A stretch of DNA of 64,000 bases, from positions 3,100,001 through 3,164,000 of the forward strand of contig NZ_QPEQ01000001.1 of NCBI RefSeq assembly GCF_009455625.1, given 5' to 3'. The position numbers and the translations under genes are program-made. This document shows, piece by piece, positions 49,735-59,468 of the stretch (positions are counted from its first letter, which is position 1; every line of letters begins with the position of its first letter). The DNA comes from Paraburkholderia bonniea. GTDB lineage: Bacteria; Pseudomonadota; Gammaproteobacteria; Burkholderiales; Burkholderiaceae. The notes under the pieces are model-generated. The model saw nothing but the letters and a program-made list of their open reading frames with translations. It was not told the origin of the DNA and did no database searches.

Positions 49735-50862
49735 ATGCTTGACCAGGATCACCGGATGATTCAGGACGCGATGCGCACTTTCGTCGCCGAAGTCATCACG
49801 CCGCACGCGGCCCAGTGGGACCGCGATCACACTTTTCCTCATGAAGTACACCGCCAACTAGCCGAACTCGGTGTCTATGGCGTGCTGGTGCCAGAAGCCT
49901 ACGGCGGCGCAGGGCTCGATACGCTCGCGCTCGCGTTGATTCTCGAAGAAATCGCGGCAGGCGACGGCGGCACCTCAACGGTGATTTCGGTAAACAACTG
50001 CCCGGTGTGCAGCGTCTTGCTCAGCCATGGCAACGAAGCGCAAAAACGCACGTGGCTCACACCGCTCGCACGCGGCGACAAGCTAGGCGCGTTTTGCCTG
50101 ACCGAACCACAAGCTGGATCAGACGCCTCAGCGCTGCGCAGCACCGCCACCCGGGATGGCGACACGTATCGCCTCAATGGCGTCAAACAGTTCATCACCA
50201 GCGGCAAGAACGCCCAGGTGGCTATCGTGCTGGCGCTCACCGATGCCGCAGCCGGCAAGCGCGGCATCAGCGCGTTTATCGTGCCAACCGATACGCCTGG
50301 CTATGTCGTCGCCCGCATCGAACACAAGCTCGGCCAGCATTCATCCGATACCGCGCAAATTATTTTTGAAGACTGCCACGTGCCACTCGCCAACCGCATC
50401 GGCGCAGAAGGCGAGGGCTATCGCATCGCACTCTCCGGCCTCGAAGGCGGGCGCATCGGCATCGCGGCGCAAAGCGTTGGCATGGCGCGCGCAGCCTTCG
50501 AGGCCGCGCTGAAATACGCCAAAGAACGCGAGAGCTTTGGCCAGCCGCTGTTTGCGCACCAGGCGGTGCAGTTTCGGCTAGCGGAAATGGCGACGCAACT
50601 GGAAGCGGCCCGGCAACTGGTATGGCATGCCGCCCGCCTGAAAGACGCTGGCCAGCCTTGCCTGAGCGAAGCCGCGATGGCCAAGCTATTCGCCTCGGAA
50701 GCAGCTGAGCGCATTTGCTCAGCTGCGCTGCAAGTGCATGGTGGCTATGGATACCTGAATGATTTTCCAGTGGAGCGGATCTACCGCGACGTGCGCGTGT
50801 GCCAGATTTACGAAGGCACCAGCGACATTCAAAAAATTCTGATCGCGCGCGGGCTGGCTTGA
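49735..50862 (+). CDS. Acyl-CoA dehydrogenase
   Basis: A 375-residue FAD-dependent acyl-CoA dehydrogenase. The flavin and substrate motifs CLTEPQAGSDA and FITSGKNA are present, and the catalytic base is Glu360 in YEGTSDIQK. It resembles the short/branched-chain group. It follows the SDR gene by 12 bp, so the pair probably acts on the same acyl-CoA path. Confidence 0.93.
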   Translation: MLDQDHRMIQDAMRTFVAEVITPHAAQWDRDHTFPHEVHRQLAELGVYGVLVPEAYGGAGLDTLALALILEEIAAGDGGTSTVISVNNCPVCSVLLSHGNEAQKRTWLTPLARGDKLGAFCLTEPQAGSDASALRSTATRDGDTYRLNGVKQFITSGKNAQVAIVLALTDAAAGKRGISAFIVPTDTPGYVVARIEHKLGQHSSDTAQIIFEDCHVPLANRIGAEGEGYRIALSGLEGGRIGIAAQSVGMARAAFEAALKYAKERESFGQPLFAHQAVQFRLAEMATQLEAARQLVWHAARLKDAGQPCLSEAAMAKLFASEAAERICSAALQVHGGYGYLNDFPVERIYRDVRVCQIYEGTSDIQKILIARGLA

Positions 50863-50972
50863 GGCTCAACTTAATCCGCACTCGCTGCCGCAGTCTGCGG
50901 CCCACGCTCCGCACCCTTTTTCTCCTCCTGAATTGCCTTGCCTCGACGTAACCTGACCTGACGACGCTACCT

Positions 50973-51425
50973 GTGAAACACCTGACAACTCCCCAGCCCG
51001 CACTGTGCCCCTGTGGCGGCGCACTGCCCGGGCAACGCAGCAACGCCCATGCACCGCTCTTCGCGCAATGCTGTGGACGCTTTCTCGAAGGGGGCGAAGC
51101 CGCCACCAATGCGCTGGAATTGATGCGCTCACGCTATAGCGCCTATGTGCTGGGAAACACGGCGTATCTGCGAACAAGCTGGGCCGAGCAAACCTGCCCA
51201 GCAACCCTGGAGACCGACGCAAGCCTGACAGCGCCAGATGCGCCACGCTGGTTAGGCTTGCAGATCAATCGTTTTATCGAGCGTGATGCACAACATGCCG
51301 AAGTAGAGTTTGTCGCGCGCTACAAGGTGCAAGGCCGCGCCCACAGGCTGCAGGAACTCAGCCGCTTCGTGCGTGGCGAGGATGGCCACTGGCGCTATCT
51401 GGATGGCGACGTGCAGGAAACTTAA
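50973..51425 (+). CDS. YchJ / UPF0225 family protein
   Basis: A 150-residue protein with the N-terminal cysteine motif CPCGG and FAQCCGRFLEGG, then a domain with an NTF2-like pattern (MRSRYSAYVLGNTAYLRTSW). The YchJ family is widespread and probably binds zinc through the cysteines; its function is unknown. Confidence 0.9.
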   Translation: MKHLTTPQPALCPCGGALPGQRSNAHAPLFAQCCGRFLEGGEAATNALELMRSRYSAYVLGNTAYLRTSWAEQTCPATLETDASLTAPDAPRWLGLQINRFIERDAQHAEVEFVARYKVQGRAHRLQELSRFVRGEDGHWRYLDGDVQET

Positions 51426-51513
51426 AGCCAAGGGGGTACACCGATAGAACTCCGCGAGCCAAAGTGTTACCCTCTCGCCACCCGATTAATGGGGCCCGAT
51501 GAAGGAGACGAAG

Positions 51514-52383
51514 ATGCTATTTAAAACAACAAGCACAAACAAAAACGATCTGAGCGGACGCGCTCGGCTAATACCAGGTAACCCTCCGCCAGAAAGCAAG
51601 AAAAAATCTGCCGTTAAACCCTCTTCGATACAACGCGCCAAACAAGTCGCGCAGGAGAAATTTTCGAAATTCACGGGTTTTTTCGGCAAGAAAATATTTT
51701 CGACCACATCTAATAAAAAACGCTCGGGCGCGGATAGTGAGTTATCCCCTTTAAATTCGGGACAATCCAGCCCTGGGTCTATTGGAGAGCTTGATGATTT
51801 TAACGATGAAACAAGCACCTGCTCCGATATGTCCGAAAAAGAAAACTGTTCCGACGAAAATCAGGCAATCATCTCCTCAAGCATTTCGACATTTTCACTC
51901 AAAAAAGCCAAGGAGATTAAATACATCAAAGATTTGCCGCAACCCGCCCTCACCCCATTTCAAAAAAAGATGAGCGATCATCTTTTTAACTACATCAACG
52001 ACTACCGGCAAATTGAATCATTTCTAAATAACGGAGCCTATGTCAACGCAAAACAAGCTGGCAGTGGCGACACGATGCTTCATCTCGTGCTAAATGAAAA
52101 ACTAAAAATTAAAAAAGATTTCACCGATTTATATAAAAAATCATCCCCCAGCGAAAATCCCGTCACCAAACAAGATAAAGATTCGTATGACGCCAAGCTC
52201 AGGGATATTGATCAAAAATACGACTTACTAATCAAATTCGATGCTGAAAAACTTCTGCAAAATAACCGGCTTCTGGCACCACACGATATAGAAGAGGATA
52301 TTTGCATCCAGAATGCCGTGCTGGACAAAGAAATTGAAGATTATCTGATGCGCCAGCCCCTTGGAAATTCAAACAAGGTCTAA
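51514..52383 (+). CDS. AT-rich protein with one ankyrin-like repeat, candidate secreted effector
   Basis: A 289-residue protein unlike its neighbours in base composition. Residues 1-130 are Ser/Lys/Asn-rich and look disordered; residues about 163-195 (DYRQIESFLNNGAYVNAKQAGSGDTMLHLVLN) match an ankyrin-repeat pattern, then a charged helical tail. AAGGAG sits 7 nt before ATG 51514; an in-frame ATG at 51499 lies before that ribosome site, so 51514 is preferred. Such composition and an ankyrin unit are common in effectors of plant- or animal-associated Burkholderiaceae, but no signal, chaperone or secretion gene is adjacent and no TTCG-N16-TTCG box was found. Function unknown. Confidence 0.6.
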   Translation: MLFKTTSTNKNDLSGRARLIPGNPPPESKKKSAVKPSSIQRAKQVAQEKFSKFTGFFGKKIFSTTSNKKRSGADSELSPLNSGQSSPGSIGELDDFNDETSTCSDMSEKENCSDENQAIISSSISTFSLKKAKEIKYIKDLPQPALTPFQKKMSDHLFNYINDYRQIESFLNNGAYVNAKQAGSGDTMLHLVLNEKLKIKKDFTDLYKKSSPSENPVTKQDKDSYDAKLRDIDQKYDLLIKFDAEKLLQNNRLLAPHDIEEDICIQNAVLDKEIEDYLMRQPLGNSNKV

Positions 52384-52402
52384 GTCTAAGCACATCCCTT
52401 CA

Positions 52403-52431
52403 GCCGGGGATTCAAACAAACGATCCCCGGC
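52403..52431. terminator. Hairpin between the ankyrin-like gene and gshA
   Basis: A 9-bp GC-rich stem (52403-52411 with 52423-52431) without a clear T-run, between convergent genes. A weak bidirectional terminator. Confidence 0.45.
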
Positions 52432-52442
52432 CGCCCGCCATC

Positions 52443-54071
52443 TCAAACACTAAACCGGTTCAGCGTATAAGCCCCATACGCCGCGATAAACGCATCGAAC
52501 GAGCCCGCCTCCTCCTGCTCCAGCCGCGCCTGCTCCGCGAGTGACGCTTCGCCCAATTGGACAAACGCCTCGGTCTGCGCGGCATCCAGCGGCTGCGCAC
52601 GAAAATGCGCCGCATGCGCCGCGCTTTGCGCCAGACCAAATGCAAGAAAGCTTTGGCCGCGTTCACGCATGGTTTGCAACACTCGCGCCGACGGCGTAAG
52701 TGAGGCATCCGCCAGCTTGGCTCGCTGAGCCGCCACCGCACGGGCATGCACGTCATCGCCACGCAATGCATCGAGCGTCGCCGCTGCGCGCTCGATCTGC
52801 GCCATTAACGCGTCGGCCCACTCCAGCATCGCCACCGGCTGACCGTCACGCACCAGCTCAAGCCCGGGCTTGCGCCCCTCCAGCGTGACCATGCCGAAAT
52901 TCCGGTTGGCTTCGGCATAAGCCGCTGGCGGCAATGGCGGGCTGTTATCCAGCGCGCACACCAGCAAGTACGCATCCAGAAAACGGGAAGTTTCCAGCGA
53001 GATCCCCGTCGGCTCGAACGGGTCGATATCCATGCAGCGCACTTCGACGTACTGCACACCCCGTGCGGCCAGCGCCTGCAGTGGACGCTCCCCCGGATGC
53101 GTGACGCGCTTGGGACGAATCGTCGAGTAGAACTCGTTTTCGATTTGCAGCACGTTGGTATTGATCTGCACCCATTGACCATCGCGCCGCGTGCCAATCG
53201 CCTCATAAGGCGGATACGGCTGGCTGACCGCTTGCGCGAGGCCATCGAGATATCCGGGCAAGGTGTCGTAATCGGCGTGCAGCGCGGCTTGTGCGGTGGT
53301 GTTCGAGTAACCCAGATCGCTCATGCGCAGACTGGTCGCGTAAGGGCGGTACAGCGTGTCGGCATCGAAGGTTTCAAGCGTGTGCTCACGGCCACGCAGA
53401 AAACGCCGGTCCAGCGCAGGCGAGGCCCCGAACAGATACATCAGCAGCCAGTTGGTGCGTCGGAAATTGCGGATCAGCCCAAGATATCGTTCGGACTGGA
53501 AATCAACTGCACGAGCAGTGGACTGCTGCTCAGCATGCAACAGCCGCCACACTTCCTCATCCAGTGAATAGTTGTAATGAATGCCCGCGATGCACTGCAT
53601 CGTGCGGCCATATCGCAACGCCAGGCCCATGCGGTACACATGCTTGAGCCGGCCGATATTCGATGTGCCGTACTGCGCCAGCGGAATATCCTCATCGCGC
53701 GCGGGCAGCAAACCGGGCATCGAGTTATTCCAGAGCATCTCGCCATCAAGCCTGGCGTAGACGAAGCGGTGCAACTCATCGAGCTTGTCGAGCGTGATGG
53801 CGATATCTTTTTCGGCGGGTGTAATCAGTTCGAGCAGCGCTTCGGAATAATCGGTCGTGAGCGATGGATGGCTCAGCGCCGAACCCAGCGCGCGGGGATG
53901 CGGCGTCATGGCCAGTTGTCCTTCAGGTGTGACGCGCAGACTTTCTTTTTCAATGCCGCGCAAGCCCTGAAGCAGCGCGGTGCGTTTGGCCCCGGATTCA
54001 GGCTCAGTTGTCAGCACGGACAGGCGGTGCGCAAGCGCATCGTGATGGTGCGAAGGAGTGGTGTTTGGCAT
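52443..54071 (-). CDS. gshA: Glutamate--cysteine ligase
   Basis: First step of glutathione synthesis, joining L-Glu and L-Cys with ATP. The 542-residue product is the proteobacterial GshA class: opening [12 protein letters not shown] near 37, Mg/Glu-binding segment [30 protein letters not shown], and [12 protein letters not shown]. The ATG at 54071 is used; the frame upstream lacks family residues. Confidence 0.96.
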   Translation of the reverse strand: MPNTTPSHHHDALAHRLSVLTTEPESGAKRTALLQGLRGIEKESLRVTPEGQLAMTPHPRALGSALSHPSLTTDYSEALLELITPAEKDIAITLDKLDELHRFVYARLDGEMLWNNSMPGLLPARDEDIPLAQYGTSNIGRLKHVYRMGLALRYGRTMQCIAGIHYNYSLDEEVWRLLHAEQQSTARAVDFQSERYLGLIRNFRRTNWLLMYLFGASPALDRRFLRGREHTLETFDADTLYRPYATSLRMSDLGYSNTTAQAALHADYDTLPGYLDGLAQAVSQPYPPYEAIGTRRDGQWVQINTNVLQIENEFYSTIRPKRVTHPGERPLQALAARGVQYVEVRCMDIDPFEPTGISLETSRFLDAYLLVCALDNSPPLPPAAYAEANRNFGMVTLEGRKPGLELVRDGQPVAMLEWADALMAQIERAAATLDALRGDDVHARAVAAQRAKLADASLTPSARVLQTMRERGQSFLAFGLAQSAAHAAHFRAQPLDAAQTEAFVQLGEASLAEQARLEQEEAGSFDAFIAAYGAYTLNRFSV

Positions 54072-54240
54072 TGAGACGAGTGGAATGTTGGCGGCCGGTG
54101 TGTCGCAATCGCACCGTGAGATTCGTGAGAATGGTCGGCACAGTTTTTTGGTAGCGGGCACTTTAACACCTCGTTACAAGACCTGCTTGAGGCCGCCCGA
54201 TGGCCATTTCAGCGAGTCTCCGCGCTGTTTTTCAGCGCTG

Positions 54241-54305
54241 TTTCTCCGTGCCATTTCTCCGTGCCATTTCTCCGTGCCATTTCTCCGTGTCGTTTCTCCG
54301 TGCCG
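54241..54305. repeat. 13-bp tandem repeat, five copies
   Basis: Five units of 13 bp, three TTTCTCCGTGCCA then two variants, between the 5' end of gshA and the 3' end of alkA. It starts about 170 bp upstream of the gshA start, so it could influence gshA expression if its length varies. Confidence 0.95.
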
Positions 54306-54410
54306 TTTCTAAACTCGTTCCTGGCTGTGCCGCGCACGGTTTTTCAATGCTGAGCGAGTTGATGCAACAGCCGTCTGCGGCCTCGTGCCCGGCCGCTGTC
54401 ATGCATTGTG

Positions 54411-55370
54411 TTATCCGCCTCGCGCGGCACCCGCCCGGTCGGCGATCTCATTCCACAGATGCATCGCCGCATAGGCCCGCCAGGGCCGCCATGCCTCCGT
54501 GCGCTCGCGCTGCTGCGCCGGCCGCACCAACGCCGGCTCGCGCGCCATGATTGCCTGCATCAGCACCAGATCAGTTGATGGCCAGGCATCGGCATCGCGC
54601 CACGCACGCATCGCCACGTATTCGACGGTCCAGGGACCAATGCCCGGCAACGCCAGCAACTTCGCACGCAACGTGGCACAGTCGGCCGCAGCAGGCTCTA
54701 GCGGCAAGTCGCCAGATGCCACCGCCTGCGCAAAACCTTGAAGCGCCGCGACACGTTTGCCTGGCATGCCAATGTTCGTCAGATCGGCGCTGGCGAGGCG
54801 CTCGGGTGTCGGGAAACGCCACCCCGGCTGAGCCGCTGGCCCGGCTTCAACGATGAGCTGACCGGCCCGCTGCACTAGCCGGCCGGTCAGCGTGGTAGCG
54901 GCTTTCACGCTGACTTGCTGACCGACGATGGCCCGAACCACCAGTTCGAAACCGGACCATGCGCCCGGCACCCGCAAGCCAGGCGCGGCGGCAAGCAACG
55001 GGCCCAGCCATAGATCACGGCAAAAATGCGCCTGAATCGCGCCAGGGTCTGCGTGCAGATCGAACAGATGTGTCAATGGCTTGGCCAGCGCATCGGCATG
55101 CTGGCTCACCGCGCCATCAAGACGCGCCAGCAAGACCGCACGCTGCGGCTCACAGCGCACCGTCAGCAGGCCGCTAACGCCCGCCCATTCGACGACGCGC
55201 TGATAAGTGTCAGTGTTAGCGTCAACCGCCTCCACGCCTGGCGTGGCGCGTCCGGCCAGAAAACGCAGCAGCCGGGGCCAATCGAATGGCGCGGTGTAGG
55301 GCAGCGTTAGCGTGACACTGCCGGAACGGCTGGCAGGAGGCGTTTGAGGCGTCGGCGGCTTCGGTTTCAC
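54411..55370 (-). CDS. alkA: DNA-3-methyladenine glycosylase II
   Basis: Removes alkylated purines from DNA. The 319-residue product has an N-terminal TATA-like domain and the helix-hairpin-helix [17 protein letters not shown] (241-257) with the catalytic Asp267 in PSTDLVLM. Its start overlaps the ada gene stop by 4 nt (ATGA), so both are made from one mRNA as part of the adaptive alkylation response. Confidence 0.93.
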   Translation of the reverse strand: MKPKPPTPQTPPASRSGSVTLTLPYTAPFDWPRLLRFLAGRATPGVEAVDANTDTYQRVVEWAGVSGLLTVRCEPQRAVLLARLDGAVSQHADALAKPLTHLFDLHADPGAIQAHFCRDLWLGPLLAAAPGLRVPGAWSGFELVVRAIVGQQVSVKAATTLTGRLVQRAGQLIVEAGPAAQPGWRFPTPERLASADLTNIGMPGKRVAALQGFAQAVASGDLPLEPAAADCATLRAKLLALPGIGPWTVEYVAMRAWRDADAWPSTDLVLMQAIMAREPALVRPAQQRERTEAWRPWRAYAAMHLWNEIADRAGAARGG

Positions 55371-56728
55371 GCGAGATCATCCACTTGTGGTTGCGTTTGT
55401 GGCTTTTGTGGCTTTTGTGGCTTTTGTGGCTTTTGTGGCTTTTGTGGCTTTTGTGGCTTTTGTGGCTTTTGTGGCTTTTGTGGCTTTTGTGGCTTTTGTG
55501 GCTCTTGCGACTCTTGCGACTCTTGCGACTCTTGCGGCTCTTGCGACTCTTGCGACTCTTGCGACTCTTGCGACTCTTGCGACTCTTGCGGCTCTTGCGG
55601 CTCTTGCGGCTTTTGCGGCTCTTGCAACTCTTGCGGCTTTTGCAACTCTTGCGACAACACCAAAGGCAGCACAACAGCGGAGCCGCCCACCTCAGCAGCC
55701 AGCAAAGCGGCCTTACGCGCCAGCCCCCAGCGATAACCCGCCAGCGCCCCGCCCTTTTGTTTGACGCGATGACACGGAATCGCCAGCGCCACCGGATTTG
55801 CCGCGCAAGCGCTCGCCACCGCGCGCACGGCCCGGGGGCGGCCGATAACGCTGGCAATCTCGGAGTAACTCCGAATTTCGCCGTAAGGAATCTGCTGCAA
55901 CGCATCCCAGACGCGCCGCTGAAACGCCGTCGCCGGCACATCGAGCGGCAGCGTAAAACGCTGGCGCGAGCCGTGCAGATATGCGTTCACCTGGCCGATA
56001 TACGGTGCGAGCCGCTCGGAGTCAACGCGCAGATCCGCCCGGGCGAACTGAGTGCGCAACGCGTCAACGAGCGCGCCGGGATCCTCACCGAAAGCAATCT
56101 GGCAGATGCCCTGCCCGGTCGCGGCGATCAGCATCCAACCCAGCGTGGTCGATGCCAGCGCGTAATGCACGGTCTGCCCCGCGCCCTGACGACGAAACGC
56201 CGCAGGTGCCATACCCAGCTCAGCGGGTGCCGCGTCATACAGACGCGAAGCCGAGGCAAAACCCGCGTCAGCACTAGCCCGAGTGACATTCGCCCCCGCC
56301 TGAAGCGCATCACGCAGCGTCTTGCCACGCTGGGCGGCCTGATACTGGCGCGGCGAAACGCCGACCACCCGGGTAAACAGCCGCTGCAGGTGGAACGGGC
56401 TGAGATGAACCGCCGCGCTGAGTTCGGCCAGCGTCAAACGCTGCTGCAGATGCGCATCCAGCACCGCACGCGCGCGCTCGACCAGCGCCAGATCGCGCGG
56501 CAAATTGCCTGGCTGACAACGTTTACAGGTGCGATAGCCCGCCTCGCTGGCTTCTTCGACGGTATTGAAAAAACGGACGTTCTCCCGCTTCGGCTGGCGT
56601 GACGCACATGAAGGACGGCAAAACACGCCAGTCGTCCGGACCGCATAAAAAAATGCCCCATCAGCCTGGGGGTCATGGCTCATCACGGCTTGCCAGCGTT
56701 CGGCATCGGTCAGATAGGCAGAGGTCAT
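55367..56728 (-). CDS. ada: Ada: bifunctional methyltransferase and AraC-type regulator with repeat tail
   Basis: Repairs O6-methylguanine and methylphosphotriesters and activates alkylation-response genes. Residues 1-80 form the Zn/Cys domain (Cys37 in FCRPSC is the phosphotriester acceptor; Cys41, 68, 71 complete the site); 80-180 is the AraC helix-turn-helix; 190-345 is the O6-alkylguanine transferase with Cys319 in AIPCHRV. Ordinary Ada ends near 354. Here about 90 extra residues follow, built from PQK, PQE and SQE tripeptides encoded by 9-bp DNA repeats, ending QPQVDDLA. The start is ATG 56728, right after the alkylation-Ada opening MTSAYLTD. Confidence 0.94.
   Translation of the reverse strand: MTSAYLTDAERWQAVMSHDPQADGAFFYAVRTTGVFCRPSCASRQPKRENVRFFNTVEEASEAGYRTCKRCQPGNLPRDLALVERARAVLDAHLQQRLTLAELSAAVHLSPFHLQRLFTRVVGVSPRQYQAAQRGKTLRDALQAGANVTRASADAGFASASRLYDAAPAELGMAPAAFRRQGAGQTVHYALASTTLGWMLIAATGQGICQIAFGEDPGALVDALRTQFARADLRVDSERLAPYIGQVNAYLHGSRQRFTLPLDVPATAFQRRVWDALQQIPYGEIRSYSEIASVIGRPRAVRAVASACAANPVALAIPCHRVKQKGGALAGYRWGLARKAALLAAEVGGSAVVLPLVLSQELQKPQELQEPQKPQEPQEPQESQESQESQESQESQEPQESQESQESQEPQKPQKPQKPQKPQKPQKPQKPQKPQKPQKPQKPQTQPQVDDLA
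55394..55655. repeat. 9-bp minisatellite inside the ada coding region
   Basis: About 29 units of 9 bp: eleven near-perfect copies of GGCTTTTGT (55401-55500), then copies of GACTCTTGC and GGCTCTTGC variants. In frame they encode Pro-Gln-Lys, Pro-Gln-Glu and Ser-Gln-Glu tripeptides. A 9-bp unit keeps the frame whatever the copy number. Confidence 0.97.
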
Positions 56729-57019
56729 CGCGGTTCGGAAAGAAGTTGGGATAAAGCCCAATGTAGCGCGCAAGAAAAGGCGGTGCGCCCCGCTTCTTGC
56801 TCTTTCATTGCATGCTCTTTGTGCTCTTATTGCCCGCTGGTTGCGCTCTCGTGTAGGTTTGAGCGCTATTTCAGCGCATGCCCCAAGCCCCATACCGCAT
56901 TCCGCTCACTCGCACCTTCGCGCTCGTACCCTTTTTTGTCTGTGCGACAAATTGCCACCTCATCGGGTTTTCCCTTAAAAAATTATTGCGCTGCATCAAC
57001 CCCGTGTGTATAGTCGTTT
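56729..57019. other. Upstream region of ada, and leader of the small RNA
   Basis: About 290 bp with no gene; it should hold the ada promoter on the minus strand, which I could not pick out, and the small-RNA promoter described separately. Confidence 0.4.
56986..57014 (+). promoter_or_regulatory. Promoter of the candidate small RNA
   Basis: TTGCGC at 56986-56991 and TATAGT at 57009-57014 with exactly 17 nt between, and an A/T-rich stretch (TTAAAAAATTATT) just upstream like an UP element. Transcription would start near 57020. Confidence 0.7.
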
Positions 57020-57084
57020 CTGTCTCCTCCATGTCTCCTCCTGATATGGATTCAGCCCGCCCCCTAGTGAGCGGGCTTTTTTTT
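57020..57084 (+). ncRNA. Candidate small RNA with two anti-Shine-Dalgarno-like motifs
   Basis: A compact transcript unit of about 65 nt between the promoter and an intrinsic terminator. The motif TGTCTCCTCC occurs at 57021-57030 and 57032-57041; CCUCC is the anti-Shine-Dalgarno core of 16S rRNA. A 5-bp stem (57028-57032 with 57046-57050) would hold the second motif in a 13-nt loop. No coding frame is plausible. This fits my memory of an Rfam betaproteobacterial small RNA that shuts off translation when expressed, but that match is unverified. Confidence 0.7.
57054..57084 (+). terminator. Intrinsic terminator of the candidate small RNA
   Basis: A 7-bp stem AGCCCGC/GCGGGCT (57054-57060 with 57071-57077), 10-nt loop, then an eight-base T-run. 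Confidence 0.92.
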
Positions 57085-57220
57085 GCCCGCATTTTGCCGC
57101 ACACCCGCCCTGCACAGGCCTCACTGGCCCCTCACTGGTCCGTTTGCCGGGAGCTGTACCGTCTCCTACACTTGCGCTGTCTGATGCAACCAGTCCATTC
57201 CGGCCAAAGGAGCGAGCGTC

Positions 57221-57637
57221 ATGAAGATATCCATCCGCGACATTGACCACGTGGTGCTTCGCACCTCCGCGCTCGATGCCATGCAGCAGTTCTATTGCAC
57301 GGTTCTCGGCTGCACGCTGGAAAAAGTCCAGCCCGACCTCGGGCTAGTTCAGCTCCGGGCCGGACGCGCGCTGATTGATCTGCTCCGAAGCGACAGTCCA
57401 GCAGGCGGCCGGCCTCAAACAGGGCACAACCTGGATCACCTGTGCCTGCGCGTCGAACCCTTCGATGGCCCTGCGCTAACCGCCCATCTGGCGGCACACG
57501 GCGCGCAGCCCGGCGCAATCGCCGAGCGCTATGGCGCAGACGGCTTTGGGCCATCGCTCTATCTGCGTGACCCAGATGGCAACACCATCGAACTCAAAGG
57601 ACCACCCCAAGCCGCCTGGCCAACGGCCGCAGCATAA
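57221..57637 (+). CDS. VOC-family protein (glyoxalase/dioxygenase fold)
   Basis: A 138-residue vicinal-oxygen-chelate protein with two beta-alpha-beta-beta-beta modules. Possible metal ligands are the His in IDHVVLRT, the His in NLDHLCLRV and the Glu in GNTIELKG. The reaction is not predictable from the fold. Confidence 0.88.
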   Translation: MKISIRDIDHVVLRTSALDAMQQFYCTVLGCTLEKVQPDLGLVQLRAGRALIDLLRSDSPAGGRPQTGHNLDHLCLRVEPFDGPALTAHLAAHGAQPGAIAERYGADGFGPSLYLRDPDGNTIELKGPPQAAWPTAAA

Positions 57638-57675
57638 AACCCAGCGGCCGGCATGCTCTTGATTCCGCTTACGCT

Positions 57676-58230
57676 TTACCCGTTCGCCGGTTCCTTCAAC
57701 ACTGACCATTCAATCGGCACCGCATCCGCGTCAGCACTGCCAAGCCACGCCTCACCGTCCTGCACCGTGCATTGCAGCCGCATCGTCCGCTCCGCCAGGC
57801 CACCCAGCGCGGACGCGACCCCCTCACCCAGCGACCACACCGTGACATTGCGCAGCCGCTCAACCTTGCCGCGCACGCCTTGCCACCAGATCTCAGAGGT
57901 CCGCCCGCCATAGGCGATCACATGCACCTGAGCGGCACGCCCGCTGGCCTTGGCGATGCGCCGCTCCTCGGGCTGGCCGACGTCGATCCAGCGCTCAATC
58001 GCACCGGTTAAATCGCGCTGCCATAAATCCGGCTCGTCGATATCCGACAGGCCTTTGCAAAATTCAAGCCGCTCGTGCGCAAACAAGGCAAAAGCCGCGA
58101 CACGGACCATCATCCGCTCATCGGTTTCAGACGGATGGCGGGCAATCGTCAAAGCGTGATTGCCGTAGTAGTGCCGATCCATATCGGCGATCTGGAGTTC
58201 TGCTTTATAAATCGTTGATTTAAGAGCCAT
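57676..58230 (-). CDS. YaeQ family protein
   Basis: A 184-residue protein starting MALKSTIYKAELQIADMDRHYYGNHAL, the YaeQ signature, with the conserved ERRIAKASGRA and AVPIEWSVLKEP end. The fold is related to PD-(D/E)xK nucleases, but function is unclear; E. coli YaeQ was once thought to compensate RfaH loss. The ATG at 58230 fits the family start. Confidence 0.9.
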   Translation of the reverse strand: MALKSTIYKAELQIADMDRHYYGNHALTIARHPSETDERMMVRVAAFALFAHERLEFCKGLSDIDEPDLWQRDLTGAIERWIDVGQPEERRIAKASGRAAQVHVIAYGGRTSEIWWQGVRGKVERLRNVTVWSLGEGVASALGGLAERTMRLQCTVQDGEAWLGSADADAVPIEWSVLKEPANG

Positions 58231-58552
58231 GCGATACCCACAGCCCGCCTGCGCGGACCGGACAGAAAAAGGTGAAAGGTGGCGCACATCCTGCGTATTG
58301 CAGACTGGCGCGCGTGACGGCACCCAAGCCGGATCATGGCGCTCGCCCCGAAACCTGACGAAGAGCAGGCCAACAGGCAGCGAAGCGGAAACAGCAGGTG
58401 AAAAACACCGCTAGCCAGCGTGAGCCACGTGACTAGCGGCGTGATGATACCGAATGCACCAGGCGCACGGGCGAATCGGCGAGTGATGGGGGTGGCGAGT
58501 GGTAACTAACAGGTAGCGCGGCTGGCGGCTGAGGGCTGGCGGCGGTGGATGC

Positions 58553-58588
58553 AAAAAATCCGGGCCATTCATCCATAAATGGCCCGGA
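58553..58588 (-). terminator. Rho-independent terminator after the small secreted-protein gene
   Basis: An 11-bp stem (58559-58569 with 58578-58588) that on the minus strand is followed by six Ts (58558-58553). It serves the leftward gene at 58641-58982. Confidence 0.88.
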
Positions 58589-58640
58589 CTGCCTGGGGTA
58601 TCCAGCCTGGGTGCGATCCGTTCAAACGGATCGCACTGAT

Positions 58641-58982
58641 TTATTGCCTGATAAAGCGATCGTTGGTCCAGAGGCCCTGAGTGTCGCTATTGCCCGCATT
58701 GACGAATTCGACGTCATGTCCAACCACCCGCACGACGCGAAAACGCGAATTCTCGGGCGTCGAAATGCACTGAAAACCCGAGAAATATTCCTGCATTTTT
58801 TGCTTCTCACCTGCCTTCGCATGACGGTCAGCCGCATCGAGTTTGTCTTTCGACAGGCAGCCATACGCATTGGGTTTCAGTTGAATGGTTTGCTGTGGTT
58901 TAACGATGGCGTCCTGGGCCTCTACCGCCGAGGCGGCGATCAATCCCATCAAGGCGAAAAAAATGACGGCTCGCTGTTTCAT
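58641..58982 (-). CDS. Small secreted protein of unknown function
   Basis: A 113-residue protein with a signal peptide (MKQRAVIFFALMGLIAASAVEAQ, cleavage near residue 22) and a mature part with two cysteines (AYGCLSKDKLDAADRHAKAG and FSGFQCIST) that could form one disulfide. It has its own terminator. I do not recognise a family. Confidence 0.7.
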   Translation of the reverse strand: MKQRAVIFFALMGLIAASAVEAQDAIVKPQQTIQLKPNAYGCLSKDKLDAADRHAKAGEKQKMQEYFSGFQCISTPENSRFRVVRVVGHDVEFVNAGNSDTQGLWTNDRFIRQ

Positions 58983-59468
58983 GTCTGGCCTCCGTGCTGG
59001 AACAACTCCGGTTAGCTAGGTGCTTAACTTCATGAGAGATCCGTACCTTGCACTGTAAAAGAAGCCCGCGCAGCAGCAAGAACATCTTGTGTGCGCTCGC
59101 AACAGTGACGAATTGTCGCAGCGCTGATTTACCACTTTTACGCCGCACGGCTGACAACCTGAACCCCGCATTACCAGCCACGACAGGTTCACGCGAATCA
59201 GCGCCATTGCCATGCCTAGCAACGCCCGGGCCCATAAGTCAGCATGCAATGCGTCCACACGCTGCCTCTCATTAGCGAGATAACACCGCCAATGGTGCAG
59301 CGCACACCAAGTTATTCCGTAATTAAGAGCCCGCTTACCGCGAAATTCAGCGTTTATAGAATAAAAACAATGCCATCCCGGCCATTTTTATCCGCCATCA
59401 GCAAATTGTTGCTTGTCGCCGAAAAATGTTCATGGGTTAATCGCAGCACGTTATAGGAGAAGGCTCAC
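58983..59468. other. Intergenic region upstream of the LysE-type gene, no recognised gene
   Basis: About 490 bp. It should hold the promoters of the divergent secreted-protein and LysE-type genes. No RNA gene or CDS could be supported. Confidence 0.4.

Noticed and set aside
55385..56602. A 405-codon plus-strand frame (Leu-Trp-rich) opposite ada
   Set aside because: It is the complement of the 9-bp repeat and a GC-rich coding strand, while the minus strand carries an undoubted Ada with all its catalytic residues.
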